64,000 nt of DNA from Plantago elongata (GCA_036897095.1 JAYMSP010000030.1:48878-112877), one strand, 5' to 3'; counted from the first letter of the stretch, positions 27,250-40,224 are shown. Notes: generated from the sequence alone by a model not told the origin. Translations and numbers: made by a program.

Positions 27250-28875
27250 ATCGACTCCCTTGCCATATTATCTGTGTGTTTCTAGTTATGTTGTACTCTA
27301 ACTCGATTAAGTAATTGTTCGTTATGTATATATTGGTTATTGGAGATGACCAAGAGGCCTATTTAAGCTATTTATGAGTTCGTAAAATATCACTGTAGAT
27401 GCTATGCTGGTGGTGTTGACGATGATGGTGATGATGCATATTGAATAACAAACTCTCCATTTGCTTTTTCAGCACAATTCTTCTTCCCAGGAAAGAAAAT
27501 AGCACGTACTTGTCCATATTAAATTGCCAGAAGGTAGAACATTTAAAAAACAATGCGAAATATTAAAACGTATCTAATAAAGCAAGTTGGAGTATTGGGA
27601 CGTTATTTTTCGGGTTGAGTACAGCGGAGCATTTCATTACTTGAGTTGAGTTGTAGCGAGTTTGAGTTTGACTCGATTGGTTAACAATCTAACTCATTTT
27701 CCGAGCTTGAATCATAATAAAATAGTCACAAGCTCGACTCGTTTGATACAATGCGCTTTTTACTCGAGCTTCTTACTTAAAAATGCATAAAATAAATTTA
27801 ACCAAGCCTAAATACACCTCCATCTGAGAGTCAATAGTCACTACCTCATCTAACTTCACAACCCGCGTGAACATGTACACTACTACGAATCCAAATAAAT
27901 TGTAGCCCCATAACTTCGTCTTCAGAACTCCCTTTATAAGTTGTCCTTTAAACAACTTATGTCTTAGGCGTAAAAGATTTTTTAGGCACACTATGATAAT
28001 ATAGTGCCAATTTTAGCACGACAATGTGACGCCATTCAATTTATATATGTAATAACGACACTCAAATAAATTGAGGTCCAAATGGAAATCTACCCAAATT
28101 TAATGATAGATACTGGAAAATGGGAATCATAGAGAAGACAGAAGCTAGGAAATGCAAAAAAGATATATAAAGTTATTTCACACTTTTAATCTTGTTTACT
28201 ATTAATTTTTTAGTTTAATGATTTTTTTTAAAACTCGTTACGTAAACGCTGTAGCTTTTTAAACAAGTTAGCTGGTTTGAGAAGTTAATCAAATTAGTTT
28301 GTCAAAAAAAAATAAAAAATACCTAATCAGTTACCAGTTACCTTTTTCTTTTTGACTAGTTTTGCTAAACACAAACCAAACACCAACTTCATATCTATAT
28401 ACAATATTTAGTTATTTACACATCCCAAACACCCTTGTCTTTACTTCACTTATTACACCATCATGATGCGGGGTTTTCGTTACTCGATGAACGAGCTCAT
28501 TTTTCTAACTCGAGTCATGATAAGTAGACTCGAACTTGGTTTATTTATTCGAGATTTAATCGAGCTCATTAGTTAAAATGCAGATAAGTATATAAATAAA
28601 AAAAAATTAACGGAGCCTTATTTAACATAGTGAGGTATTAAATGAGTCCTACTCGATTTGATAATGATCATAACATAAGTTTGAATTTAACTCGAACACC
28701 GTATTAGACAAGCTAATACCCTTAAATAGTAATTGATTCCGGCACGTGTAACAAACTTTTAACCTAAAGATTAAAGATCAAACATGTTTCAACTTTCCTT
28801 CTCTTTTCCAGAAGAATATAAAGAGACGTTTTAAAAAACCAGCCCTCCAAATTGCCGCCACTTCGCCGCCGTGAG
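27250..28875. other. MPK6 3' end and intergenic spacer
   Basis: The first few hundred bases are the presumed 3' UTR of MPK6. From about 27600 to 28740 there are scattered GAGCTCG/ACTCGAG-type words (for example near 27740, 28490, 28525 and 28560) of a dispersed repeat also seen near 52320-52840. No gene is recognised. Confidence 0.5.
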
Positions 28876-28877
28876 CT

Positions 28878-31658
28878 ATGCAACCGATAGACTTCACGGC
28901 GGAATGGAAATCGTTGTTTCCTATCTCCGCCGCCTCATCGCCGTTAATCATCTCAAACCAAAACCCCCAAATTGGTCCTCTATTCTTCTCCCCCAATTCC
29001 ACGGCACCACCAACCCTTCTCCTCCACGACCACTCTCTCTCTCCCCTCCTTCCGCCGCCAAACCCTATCTTCTCCTTCTCCCAATTCCTGCAAACTCACG
29101 ACTCTATACCTTCCGCCGCTACCTCAATTACCAATCAGATCGGCTCTCAGCTCACCGATCACTCTGCTCACTTCCATGCCTTCAATTCGCTGCAATTACT
29201 CCGAATACCGGATCGGAATTCATTCGTAGCGTTTTTTCCAGCTGGAGAGAACTCTGATAAGGTAGGTTTTTGTGTAGTTGAGTACGGTAAGGAGTGTTGT
29301 GTTCAGGTTGTTAAAGAAGGATGTGGTAGTAATTGTCGTATTTCGCATCTGTTAGTTAATCCATTTGATGATTTCTCGTTTGATTTTGATGATGATGATG
29401 ATGTTGATAGTAGTAGTGTAAATAATAAGAATAGTATTAGCATTATTGGTTTTCTGATGGTGTGTACTGAGTATTCAGTTAGGTGGTATAAGATTGGAGT
29501 TGATGGTGGTCATTCGGTTTATGTGGATTATGTCGGATTTGTGGACTCTAAAAGGCTTAAGGGAAGTGCGGTGGTAAGTGTGTGCTGGAGTCCGCATTTG
29601 AGAGAAGAGTGTTTAATGTTGTTGGAGAACGGTAGCCTCTTGTTGTTTGATGTCAATAAGTCTTTGGAGAGAAAGGGTGGATTGATGTCTATGCTTCGTC
29701 AAGCGCACTGTAGTAAATATGTTGACAGAAGTATACACGTTTTGTTGAATGATGAGGTGAGCTTGCAGGGGGAAGATGGTGGCTGGTGGGTTGGTTGTGA
29801 CTTTTGTTGGCATCCTAGGATATTCTTTGTTGCTCGTAGTAATGCGGTATTTATGGTTGATGTGAGATTGGACAGTAAGTATGAGATTGTGTGTTTGCTA
29901 AAGCTCGAGAAGTTTTCGCTGCTGAAAAATGATGCATTTATGGCGCTCTCTAGGTCCGGCTCTGATGGGTTTAACTTTGTTGTATCCACTAGGTGCTTGC
30001 TGCTTCTGTGTGATGTTAGAAGGCCGATGATGCCTGTATTGAGATGGGAGCATGATATTGAAAATCCACGCTATATGACTGTATTTAGGCTGACAGACTT
30101 GAGGGCGAATGCAGGAGATGATAGGTTTAGATGGGCTTCAGAGTCCGGCTATGGAATTTTGGTTGGGTCGTTCTGGGATGGTCGTTTCAGCTTATTCTGC
30201 TATGGCACTCCAGGCAGTTGTAAAGGTGACAAATCAGTTTCTTCAGAGATTTTAAAGTTTTGCAACTCACAGATCGCTTGGGGACTCCCATCAGCATTCT
30301 CATTGTCTGATTGTGATTGTAATTGTGGTAGCTGTCTTCTGAGAGAAGAATTTTCAAAAATGGCGCTTCCGGATTGGATTGATTGGAGGCAGAAAAATCA
30401 GTTTGTTTTGGGATTTGGCATTCTTGATGCAGATATCTCCATGCTAATGTCTAAACCTAAGAGTTCTGGTGGGTTTGTACTCATACGGCTGATGTCATCA
30501 GGAAAGCTTGAAGCTCTGCAGTACAATGCAGAATGGGTATGTGAAAAAAAACCAGAATTATGTCACAAGAGGAAAAGTATTTTCCTGGAGGATAGTAGGC
30601 TGTACGATAGGCATGACTCGGAATATGATGGAAAAAAAATATATCTACATTTCTCGTTTGATTATCTCAATGCTTACTTAAGTAATAACCTCACTGGATA
30701 TGTGGCCAGCAGAATAGAGAACACTGTACAAAATGGTGAAGATTCTAGAAAGAAGGCAAAAGTTGATTTCCATGATGAAATATGTCGAAAGCTGAAGGAT
30801 TTAGGATTTCCTAAAAGGAAATCATCTATGACAGTTTCAGATGTCTTGAATGATATCAGCTTTCCGACTAGCATACATGAGGTTGCTTTAAGGTGTATGT
30901 GGTCTGCGTTACCTACAAGTTTGTTACAGTTGGGGTTTTCCACATACTCGGATTTCGAGGATGAGCTTCACGGGATGGAGCATAACGAGTTTCTGGATAT
31001 TCCCGAAGAACTCCAATTGCCACCATTTTTATCGAGAAAGCCATCACGCCGAAGCAATAAGTGGTCTGATAAAGTTCAGCCATCTGATACCCTTATAGGT
31101 CCGGTTCTTCCTCCTCACTTTCTGATGGCCCTTCACAATCTCCGTCCGAAAGAACTTATTGGAAAAGAGGCATTTAAAGAAGAAGAATTCCCTACTTGTT
31201 TCAATTTCGAACTGAAGTGTGATGAAGTTATAGAGGTTGTTAATGAGCGCCTTTCACGTTGTGATGCCAAAACTCAAGATGGTAATTTTGTTTCCCTAGC
31301 TGATGACACAGATAACATTAGCCAACGGTCCCAAAATGTTATGTTAAATTACCACAAGCCACTGGCATTTTCAGAGAATTCCACCATGAAGACACCTGGA
31401 TTTGAGAATGAGAACCTCTCTACTCATGTATTCAGGAAAAGCCAAGAGATTGCATCTGACCTCAGTGAGGATATTGTGGGACCGAAGCTCTTTGATGTTG
31501 GGTGTCCGATAGAGTTGAAGTTTGATAATGGCCTAGACGTGACCTTTGGGGTAAAGGGGCTGGAACAATTCCGATCTTTAAAGAAACAAGAGTTAAACTT
31601 ACAGAAGCGTTGCAAGCCTTATCAAGATTATATTAATGGAGCAAACAAGCTCGAATAA
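28878..31658 (+). CDS. TAF1C-like protein (RNA polymerase I TBP-associated factor subunit C-like)
   Basis: A single uninterrupted frame of 926 residues with no intron. The N-terminus (DFTAEWKSLFPIS), a Pro/Ser-rich segment (about 20-65), a central beta-propeller-like part with WSPHLREECLMLLENGSLLL (about 234-257), KYVDRSIHVLL and WHPRIFFVARSNAVFMVDVR (about 312-331), and a charged C-terminal part resemble plant proteins annotated as TATA-box-binding-protein-associated factor RNA polymerase I subunit C. In animals TAF1C is part of the SL1 complex that recruits Pol I to rDNA promoters. That role in plants is an inference from annotation. An acidic patch (FDFDDDDDVD, about 168-177) is encoded by a GAT microsatellite. 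The ATG at 28878 begins the motif-bearing frame. Two other long frames overlap its first part but lack family motifs. Identity of the open frame is certain, the functional name is moderate. Confidence 0.75.
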   Translation: MQPIDFTAEWKSLFPISAASSPLIISNQNPQIGPLFFSPNSTAPPTLLLHDHSLSPLLPPPNPIFSFSQFLQTHDSIPSAATSITNQIGSQLTDHSAHFHAFNSLQLLRIPDRNSFVAFFPAGENSDKVGFCVVEYGKECCVQVVKEGCGSNCRISHLLVNPFDDFSFDFDDDDDVDSSSVNNKNSISIIGFLMVCTEYSVRWYKIGVDGGHSVYVDYVGFVDSKRLKGSAVVSVCWSPHLREECLMLLENGSLLLFDVNKSLERKGGLMSMLRQAHCSKYVDRSIHVLLNDEVSLQGEDGGWWVGCDFCWHPRIFFVARSNAVFMVDVRLDSKYEIVCLLKLEKFSLLKNDAFMALSRSGSDGFNFVVSTRCLLLLCDVRRPMMPVLRWEHDIENPRYMTVFRLTDLRANAGDDRFRWASESGYGILVGSFWDGRFSLFCYGTPGSCKGDKSVSSEILKFCNSQIAWGLPSAFSLSDCDCNCGSCLLREEFSKMALPDWIDWRQKNQFVLGFGILDADISMLMSKPKSSGGFVLIRLMSSGKLEALQYNAEWVCEKKPELCHKRKSIFLEDSRLYDRHDSEYDGKKIYLHFSFDYLNAYLSNNLTGYVASRIENTVQNGEDSRKKAKVDFHDEICRKLKDLGFPKRKSSMTVSDVLNDISFPTSIHEVALRCMWSALPTSLLQLGFSTYSDFEDELHGMEHNEFLDIPEELQLPPFLSRKPSRRSNKWSDKVQPSDTLIGPVLPPHFLMALHNLRPKELIGKEAFKEEEFPTCFNFELKCDEVIEVVNERLSRCDAKTQDGNFVSLADDTDNISQRSQNVMLNYHKPLAFSENSTMKTPGFENENLSTHVFRKSQEIASDLSEDIVGPKLFDVGCPIELKFDNGLDVTFGVKGLEQFRSLKKQELNLQKRCKPYQDYINGANKLE
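29386..29406 (+). repeat. (GAT)n microsatellite inside the TAF1C-like gene
   Basis: A run of GAT codons gives a poly-Asp stretch, which may vary in length between individuals. Confidence 0.6.
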
Positions 31659-31661
31659 GTA

Positions 31662-34600
31662 TGTTCATTTGCTCACTTTTTCCTCTTCTTTATTTGCCAG
31701 TATTACAAAGCCGTTGCTGCCATTTTTAGCCATATTAAAAGAGAATCTGTTATCAGCTACTTGGGTGAATTATTATTGATATGAAACGTGGTTTATACAC
31801 TTTGATCATTGTTTCTCTTGGAATGGTTTCAATGTGACTGATCTGAACTTGATTCACATCAACAGTGTAGCTTGTGACTGTAGATTGACATGTGATGTAG
31901 TGACTTGATAGAGCATGATATTTAATGTTTGTGAATTGATTCAGGCCTTGGATTAATAAATTTTCAAGTTTTCAAGCATATAATATAGGCATAGTCAAGT
32001 TGCCGGTAAAGCCAGTCCATATTGAATGGATCAGACCACCGAGCACCTTGAATTTGCAGTGTGTTTAAATTTCAAAATGCCTTATATTGCTATTTGTGGT
32101 TACCAAAAAAGGTGTTCGTATATTCCACTGATCTCATCTTGTTTGGCAGGGGCGTCAATCCAGCGTTAAATAGCACGAATATATTTTATAAATGCAATAT
32201 ATGAGCAAAATAAATCTTTTGGCTATATAAACTTATTATTGAATGTGTATACTGTGATGTAGTTGAATCTAAGATGAAGAGTTCCTCTTGAAATCAGAAG
32301 CAATCAAGCACATGCTAAAGAGACCACGGACTATCCTGATAAACTCGAGCAGATAATCAGATTGTGTGTCACTGCGATGCAAGGTAAGGCAAGTCTAATT
32401 TTTTATAGTCGAAATGAAATGCAATGGAAATGGAATTGTTTTTTTAATGTATTAGCTACGTATTGATTTCCATATGCATATGATTGTTTTATTGTTTCCC
32501 CAGAGTATAGTAATACGAAGAAGAAAGTCCCTTCCTCCCATCTTTCTTGAAAGAAAAGAAAACCTGGGATATCAAGAGTTTGATATTACAATTCCATTTG
32601 CCTTCTGCCTTATATTATACCAAGGAATCATGGTAGAATAGCTTTTGTCACACACCAGCATTGATGCACAGTACTTTTACAGGAAACTAGATATGCATTG
32701 TAAAACAAGTAGCAAAAGAACCTACTCAGTAGTTCCATATTCTATTACTACTTGCTGTCTACTGCATGAAGAATTGTGTATACTTTTCGTGTTCTTTGAG
32801 CTTGAGATTTACAAGTTTTCATGTTTCATAGTTGCAAGGTGAGGAACGTACGAATAAAGATGGGGGGAGCAACTGTTGATCCCATTATCAAGCAAGGTGA
32901 ATTCTCTGTTATAGGAAAAACAGGCAGGCCAAGAAATATGCATCTTGTGGGCCGCCGTCTAATGGATCTATTGTATTTTGGCATACTGCGCTCAAGGAGT
33001 CAAGGGATTTGGGCTCCCTGAACTCTGATCCAAGGCCCATTACCTTGATTTGGGCTTGCTTGACGGCTTTCGTAACATTGCCTCTCGTTTTCGTATTTCT
33101 TCCTCCTTCACGGCTTCTCTTATCAGGGTACAATACTTCAATTTTCACCTTTGATATTCAATTATTCATTTTGTTTTCTTCTTGTTTGGTCATGAATATT
33201 TAACCACATATACCCACTTACCCAGTTACATTTTTCCTTAGACATGTATATTTAAGGGCCTCTTGTGTGTTCTTGAAAGGCTCTCCCATCTTTGTTTGTT
33301 GTTCGGTGCCTTTCAAAATCTAATGGGGACCTCACTCCCTTTGTTTGGGGACACGTTAAATTGATACGTTAGTGGTACTAAATTCTGAATTCAGTTTGTC
33401 AATATTTCGATTCAAGTTTTTTGTACTCATTTCTCTTCTACTTTACTTTTGCAAACATGTGTTTGTACGTTATTGAACAAGACATTATTATGCACTTGTT
33501 AATTGAAGTCACCGGTTAGTGGGTTCCTACCCATTTACAAGACTAGGTGAATTTACGGTTCTCTAAGATGTTCGAAATTTGCATCAAGTTACATGTCAAT
33601 GCAGAAGCTTGTTGGAATATTGAAATAGTACTAGTATTATTAGACTTGGAATGAGTGGTGGAATCGATTGTTTTGTTGGATTAAAACCTTATAAAAACTG
33701 ATCACACGAAACAAGCCATCGATGAAATGTCTATTTAATGGTGAGTGTTGTCTTTTAAAGACTTTAAACTCAATCAAAGGCAGACACCATCATGATCCCT
33801 CCTTCAAATGTCCAAATTTCTTTTCCCAGGTGGTTGAAAAATTATTGCACATAAAAGCCGCTCTATAATTCTGTTTTTTTATTTTTTTTATTTCATACTA
33901 TTGAAGAAGCAAATATCATTAAACAACCACATCTAACTTAAGAATTTGGTTGCAGATTGTCCCCCCTTGCTGGAACCTTATGTTTATATTGATTTGACAT
34001 TCTCAAGATAATGTTTTAAGGTTAAACCTCCATTCCATGTAGCCAATGTAGTAGGTAATATTGAAACAAATCTCACATTATAGACAATTGATGGTCGCGA
34101 TTTACGTAATATGTACAATTTCGATGTTTATTGGTAAATGGTTACATTGGCATGATCTAGAGTCATCTTGTTCATGTATGCTCGAATGTGTATAACGGAC
34201 ACTCACAATAAATGGGACATAATTTGACCTAATGGTCGCTGACTCTCGACTGGGTGGGAAACCCTCCGGATCGTAGAGAGAACATTTGATAACCAATCCG
34301 ATATGAAGTGGAGGTGAAATGTAGTTTCCACAAACATTTGATAACCAATCCTACGGGTCACCTTTAACTTATTAACAATCACTAACACATAACTCATCTC
34401 AAGTAACAATAGTGAAACGTAGTTTCCACAAACTCAAATTGAAACCCAATCAAGAATCACTTCATTATGTGGGAATAAATCTTGCACACACATTACAATC
34501 TTAGTAATGGCCATTAAACTAAAGAGTTATTGGTCTATAGGCCATCCAAATCAATTATTCGATTCTGTATATATCATTAAAGAATGGAATTATCTAATGA

Positions 34601-34865
34601 TATTATACAAGCCATAATGGATCATCAACCGAGTGGAATAATAGAATAGCTCTAATAGTAATTATCATGTAGGGAGCTTGTAAAACACCATAATTAGGAC
34701 TTTTTCTTCACCTTTTAGAACCACAAAAGATTCAGATTCACACAACTGAGGCAGGCAATTTTGATTGTATCTCCATTTTTAACAATAATAAATGTAGGTG
34801 CTAGGTAGCTAGCTAGGTAAAGCTACTGAAAATTTGAATGATTTGTCACATATAATTGACTCGCA
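31662..34865. other. 3' flank and intergenic DNA, no gene recognised
   Basis: Frames of 60-70 residues near 32645-33203 show no family resemblance. A small duplicated block is present near 34281-34433 and is annotated separately. Otherwise AT-rich. Confidence 0.45.
34281..34433. repeat. Local short direct repeats
   Basis: AACATTTGATAACCAATCC occurs identically at 34281-34299 and 34333-34351. GTGAAATGTAGTTTCCACAAAC-type sequence occurs at about 34314-34335 and again (with ACGT for ATGT) at about 34412-34433. It looks like a remnant of a rearranged repeat with no visible coding content. Confidence 0.6.
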
Positions 34866-34870
34866 CCGAG

Positions 34871-34952
34871 AGTCATAAGGAGGTCGAGTGGTAAAGGGAG
34901 CTAAGTAGCTGACACTACACGCATGAGGTGATGAGATTAAGTCCACGCATTG
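34871..34952 (+). repeat. Possible second tRNA-derived SINE head
   Basis: GGAGGTCGAGTGGTAAAGG resembles the A-box side of Leu/Ser-type tRNAs, and ATGAGATTAAGTCCACGC about 40 bases later is a weak B-box-like segment. No cloverleaf folds and no other copy is evident in the window, so this is tentative. Confidence 0.35.
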
Positions 34953-34959
34953 TAATTTT

Positions 34960-37330
34960 CTCGATAATGGAGTGTTATCCTTCTGAATGAGGTCTTATAT
35001 TTCTCCGAATGTAATACGATCCGGTATCAAAGTATTTGAATTCTAGCTTGTGGAATAATGATACCCATGCAATTCTTATTTCAGCATACACGTACACAGC
35101 TACATGGAAGGAAAATGTAGAGGATACAGTTGTTAATTATTGCAACATTAATTCAGCAACTGTTTTAAGGTGGGCTTGTCTGCCTTTGGACAGCCCTTGT
35201 GTTGTGTGACTTGTGATTTTGTGAAACATATGGCTGCATCAAGTATAATTTGTAGGGCTATTGTTGCCCAAGAGGAAATTTATAATGACTAGCTAGCTAA
35301 CTTAAGTAGCTAGTGGGAAAATGTTGCTGATCATTCTTTTTTGGTTTCAAGGACATTGAAATTACCAATGATCTTTTTGACAAAGACTCACTTGGCCTGA
35401 AAATTGCATACACATGTGTGGTCAAATGAATTTGATTTTGACTCCAGTTTGAGCTATAAACTTTTTATATGAGTTTGATTTGGTTAATAAAGTGATTTGT
35501 TTTAGATCTCTTATCATGATTAAGCAGCATTACTGATTGCAATTCTGGCAAAATGTCATCCAAGAGTGTGGGATTGAAGAGCTTTGATCCACACAGATGT
35601 AGAAGATGTGAAAGTAGAGAAGTATATTCCAAACACTTGATAAAAGTTTTTTTTGTCCATTGATGTCTTGATCGATACAACTTGCATTTCAACATTACTG
35701 ATATGTGGAGGTTTTGAGAAAGTGATTGGGAATGTGACAGTTTACTCGTTATGAATTTATATTTCATACGAGATAATATACTTTAAATTGTTACCCTTAA
35801 AAGTCCGTATCAGTTGGCTCTGTATGTACATTTTGATTGATTATGCTACTCTTGTAAAATATTGAGTATTTTTAAATCAGTTACGTACGTACAAGCCCCT
35901 CTTGGTCCAATGAGCTCGGCCTTTTTTTCTTTTCCCCTCTCCTACCTCTCCATTCGTATAGACACTCCAATATCTTATATAACTATCGCGCGTTACTATA
36001 ATAAAGAAATGCACCAATTATAATCCAAAAGAGCACCTCATCGACATGATGGGACAAAGTGTTACTAATACGAAATATGATGATACTAATAACTAAGTAG
36101 TATTATGGAGTTGTTGAAATAATGATTCGCAAGTTGCAATGGCCTAGCCTTTACGTTTGAAGAAAAAAACACACCTCCAAATTAAGATAATATCCATTCC
36201 TTTGTTAGCAACTTTATGACGTGATTCATAGACTTTAAGGTATAAATTGTCCTAAAGCGCCCTAATTAATAATTTCAATTTGCAATATACTTTGTATTAA
36301 TGTAGGAACTAGGAAGTTTCAATCAAGTTGTTGTAATTGTAATTATTCATGTAGTGTCCGTGATTAAGAAGAAGATTACAGTTAAGAGTCCACCATGAGA
36401 AGAGAACTAATTTGATACGTACATCCGTGTTTGGATTTGTTAGTGAAAATTCTCAAATTAATATAATAAGCATAATTAGCTAGTTGACAAACCTGACCAC
36501 GTAAAATTACTTCTTTCCACATCAGATTAGATTAGATACTTAGTGGAATGTTTAGATAGTGTGCCCAAATTCAGACAGCTGCGATTATATGCGAGTTGGT
36601 ACTAAAAGTGGCGAGCGAGCTACCCAGCCACTGGTTTTCGCGGTAGTAGTTGTATCAGATACCGGGCGGAATCTAAACACTGACGGTGTATTTGGAAATT
36701 AATTACGTATTAGCAAGGTAAAATTCGAATCGAGTTTGTGTTAGTAACTTAGTATATTTATCATTGAAAGTTGAAACTATTATTCTCAGTTACGTTTTTA
36801 GATGTATGGGAACGATTAGGTACTTTATGATTCAGAATTTACGAATTACTAATCATTGTTATGAAACCAACAAGTTGTACCGGTATGATCTCGATCTAAC
36901 TTTTCGAATACTAGTGGAGAAGAAAGTATGCAGGCAACAAGATTGAACGTTCACATTCTGAATAGGAGTACTGGAGTTTAACAAGAAAACATGGTAAAGT
37001 GCTGCAAACTAGTTGCATAAAGCTTGCATAGTTGATATGAATCGATCGAAAAATCTATATTGACGATCGACCTAAACCAATGTGGATTACACGTTATCCA
37101 CCACTCCAACGCCAAACTGGAAAGGCAATGCATGCCATAGTAGTAAACTATTCATACATGAACGTATAAACAGATATTTTTCACATTTATTGTCAGTAGG
37201 TTTATATACAGTTTATGATCAAATTTCATTGCAGACCCAATGTTCTAACAGTGCTTATAGTAACAGTTACAGTGTTATTAAGTACTACTAGTAACTCATA
37301 CAGCTTTAAATAGAATTATAAATGCCATGA
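34960..37330. other. Intergenic, nothing recognised
   Basis: AT-rich sequence with no coding family and no named repeat. Confidence 0.5.
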
Positions 37331-37334
37331 TTAC

Positions 37335-37482
37335 GGGCTGATTTCTATAGCATTTTAAATCGTTCAATTTGGCTCGATGAACATTAATTTACACTTTAAA
37401 TACCTTGTTTCGATTCCATTCTAAATACAATTTCACCAAAATTCATCCAAATACCCATTCAAATTCTATATCAATCGGCCCC
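37335..37482. mobile_element. Tourist-like MITE, GGGCTGATT family copy
   Basis: The segment starts GGGCTGATTTCTATAGCATT and ends with the inverse CTATATCAATCGGCCCC, so it has clear terminal inverted repeats of about 20 bases in a ~148-base element. Related termini occur at 15357-15472, 16595-16713, 41663-41820 and 52959-53186. Confidence 0.6.
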
Positions 37483-37489
37483 GTAACGT

Positions 37490-38390
37490 TGTATTCATGA
37501 AATTAAATATGATGATAAACTACGTTCCATATTGGTGTGACTTGAGTGGTCCATTTCATACAAAAACGGAGTCACAATATATTCAATTGACGTTCTTTAA
37601 GATCGATATATCAAATCTTTCGTACGGCTAAATCAAATCTTGGTTGATTAATTTGCTTTCTTTTCAGTTCTTATCGATCATTTAAAGATCGTACAAACTG
37701 CAAATGGGATGTGTGTGTGTGTGTTACTTTTGAAGCATGCTAGCTAGCTAACACTTGCTCTGCCATAGATTTGACTCAAGTCATTGGGGTTTTTAGACAA
37801 TAATCAAATAAACGAACACAAGACTTTACTTGATGAGTATTCTGAGTGTGACTAATCTGGCTTAAGCGTACTCAAATCAAATGCTATTTCTTATGTTAAA
37901 TATCTTATATTACTTTGAGAGTTCTCTATAAGAATTAGATAATTCTATTCCGTATAAAAAATTTTAAGGACTAGATAAGCTCATTTCGAACATAGTATCA
38001 AAATTTATGAATTATTCAAGTGTTAGTGGGTATTGGACTACTCTGGACTTGTCCTCTTTGTTGTCACGTGTTGAATTTGGGTCTACCATCTCACACGTGA
38101 GGGAGCATGTTAAATATCTCACATCGTTTTATAGTATCTTGAACATTCTCTATGAGAATTGAACAGCTCTTAACTATCTCTCTCATTACAAGGACTTTTA
38201 AGAGGTAGATGAACCAATTTCGACACTTAAAAGTAAATTCGTTGTTTCCGACCAGGTTTAATATAGAAGTAGGAATTAAGTAAATATACGGATAAGGAAA
38301 CAAATGAATTGAAGCAAGAAACATATCATTCATATCACATTATTCACTTACTTCTGGACAATATATAACTTTCCTTTTCTTTTTGTCTCT
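37490..38390. other. Intergenic with a TG microsatellite
   Basis: Contains a short (TG)n at about 37710-37723. No gene recognised. Confidence 0.5.
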
Positions 38391-38392
38391 TT

Positions 38393-38472
38393 TGAAATGA
38401 CAAAGTAATTCGAATTCTTGACCTATTAGTTAATGATGAAGTGCTTTACCAAATAATATCCACTTCGTTGTC
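38393..38472 (-). mobile_element. tRNA-derived SINE fragment, copy 2
   Basis: Read on the minus strand it has CGAAGTGGATATTATTTGG, AAAGCACTTCATCATTAAC and AGGTCAAGAATTCGAATTAC, matching the order of blocks in the 15608 copy. It is one of three minus-strand fragments within 1.9 kb. Confidence 0.5.
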
Positions 38473-38660
38473 CCGCACAATACATAAAAGTCTTAATGAA
38501 TCTGATTTTATCAATTAAATGAACTTGCTAGCTATACACAAATACCATTGAGTATATCCAAGATCCTACAAGCTAAAAATTGAGTTTTAACAAGTTAAAG
38601 TGCTTGTTTGGCTTATAATCTCAATTCAATTATAATTGAGAATAACCATTTAGTATATTT

Positions 38661-38741
38661 TGAAACGGCTAAAAGGTGACTCAAACCCCGACCTATTGAT
38701 TTGAGATGAAGCGTCTTACAAACTGAGTTGTACTTCGTTGG
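38661..38741 (-). mobile_element. tRNA-derived SINE fragment, copy 3
   Basis: Read on the minus strand: AACGAAGTACAACTCAGTTT, GTAAGACGCTTCATCTCAAA, then TCGGGGTTTGAGTCACCTTT and AGCCGTTTC. The A-box-like and B-box-like blocks are spaced as in copy 1. This is the clearest of the minus-strand copies. Confidence 0.6.
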
Positions 38742-38749
38742 TAAATTAG

Positions 38750-40140
38750 CCACTTAGTATTTGACATACCATTCCAATTGAGTAATTATTTAGTTTGGTA
38801 GAATTGAATTACAATTCAAGTCTTTTCTGAATCCCTCTTTTCTCTCCAGCCTTCCTTCATCTCTCTTATTCAAAAAACTAAATAGTCTAATACGAAAATC
38901 ATACTACTAAATAAATTTCAATTAAATATAAACAATCATCCCATTACAATAAACTTAAAATTAATTATTAACCAATCAAACTATCATATCTTACTTACAC
39001 CAATCATTTTTCTTTTACACAACCTATATAGCAAACCTACAATACCCTATATATAATTGCAATTCTATGATAAATATTAAGTTTAACCACTCTACAATTT
39101 AGTCCCTTTATTAATTTATCAGTTTCTCACTATTAAAACGAATTCAACTATACAATTCTATATGAAACAACTACTAAATTCTTGTTTTCGAACAACACTT
39201 ATGCCACAAGTGAAAGTGAAATTTCGTTTTCGGTTTAAATTAAACCCCTTACTTTCAAGGTCAACCTTAAGTACCAAGTCCTTAGGTATCCTAAAATTTC
39301 ACCAACTCACGAACTTGGATAAAACCATGTCACAACTAGCATGCAGATGTGGTTTCGAAGCTAAATTAACAAACACTAAAATAATATACATAACACGTAA
39401 TTGGTTACGTAGTTAAATGTATGGAAGTAAAGTAATAACATGAAGTTGACTAAATAAATAATTGTGGCATCTCATAATTTATTGTTGACCTAAGTTAGTA
39501 TAACAAAAGTGGATTGCACGTTGTCGGGCACTCCAATCCAAACAGTACCTAACTTTATTACATAAGTTGTAGATTTTGCAGATAAACTTCGAGACTATAA
39601 TATTTGATTATTAAATGTTTTTGTGTTAACTTTGGAACCATAATTATCGTAATGCGTTTTGGGTAAGATTAATTAAGGGGTTAATTAATTGATGGATTAA
39701 AAATTTCCCACTTAATCGTACGTTATTAACTCAATTGGTCATAACGTGGAAAGTCTAACTCTAATTAATAGTTCACTTCTAGTTGGATCCGTTTCATTTT
39801 TTGTACATTTTCTTGATGATAAGCTTAAAATGTAAATGTGTCATTTAGAATTCTAGAAATCTATAATGGGTTTTGAGCTACAAGATATTGACATGCATGA
39901 ACAAAAGTGATTTCTTACTTTTGTTATTTTTTGTAACGTAGATAATTGGCAACACTAAAATGGTGTTTACCCAAAAAGCAGAGCCATACGATTGAAAGTA
40001 CAAGATTTAAAATACTTGATAATGCTTGCTATAACAATATTTGTCATATTCCATTGTGATAACCTATATAAGTTATGGACTAATGGAGAATTACTTTAAT
40101 TAATAGTATATTTTACGTACCTTTATAAATTTTTATCTTT
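38750..40140. other. Intergenic, nothing recognised
   Basis: AT-rich sequence with no gene signal beyond short chance frames. Confidence 0.5.
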
Positions 40141-40141
40141 T

Positions 40142-40222
40142 AGAAACGGTTAAAGAGTGACTCAAACTTCCCGATCTATTAATTGGAGATGAAACATATT
40201 ACAAACTGAATTGCACTTTTTT
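40142..40222 (-). mobile_element. tRNA-derived SINE fragment, copy 4
   Basis: Read on the minus strand: AAAAGTGCAATTCAGTTTGT, AATATGTTTCATCTCCAATT, then GGGAAGTTTGAGTCACTCTT and AACCGTTTC. Same block order as copies 1 and 3. Confidence 0.6.
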
Positions 40223-40224
40223 AT

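Noticed and set aside
28871-29257. 128-codon frame beginning 7 bases before the TAF1C-like start
   Set aside because: Shares the first exon region in another frame and ends early. The 926-codon frame carries the family motifs.
32645-33203. A small gene with frames of 64-79 codons
   Set aside because: Overlapping frames on both strands without any recognisable motif, splice structure or family; treated as chance open frames in the flank of the TAF1C-like gene.
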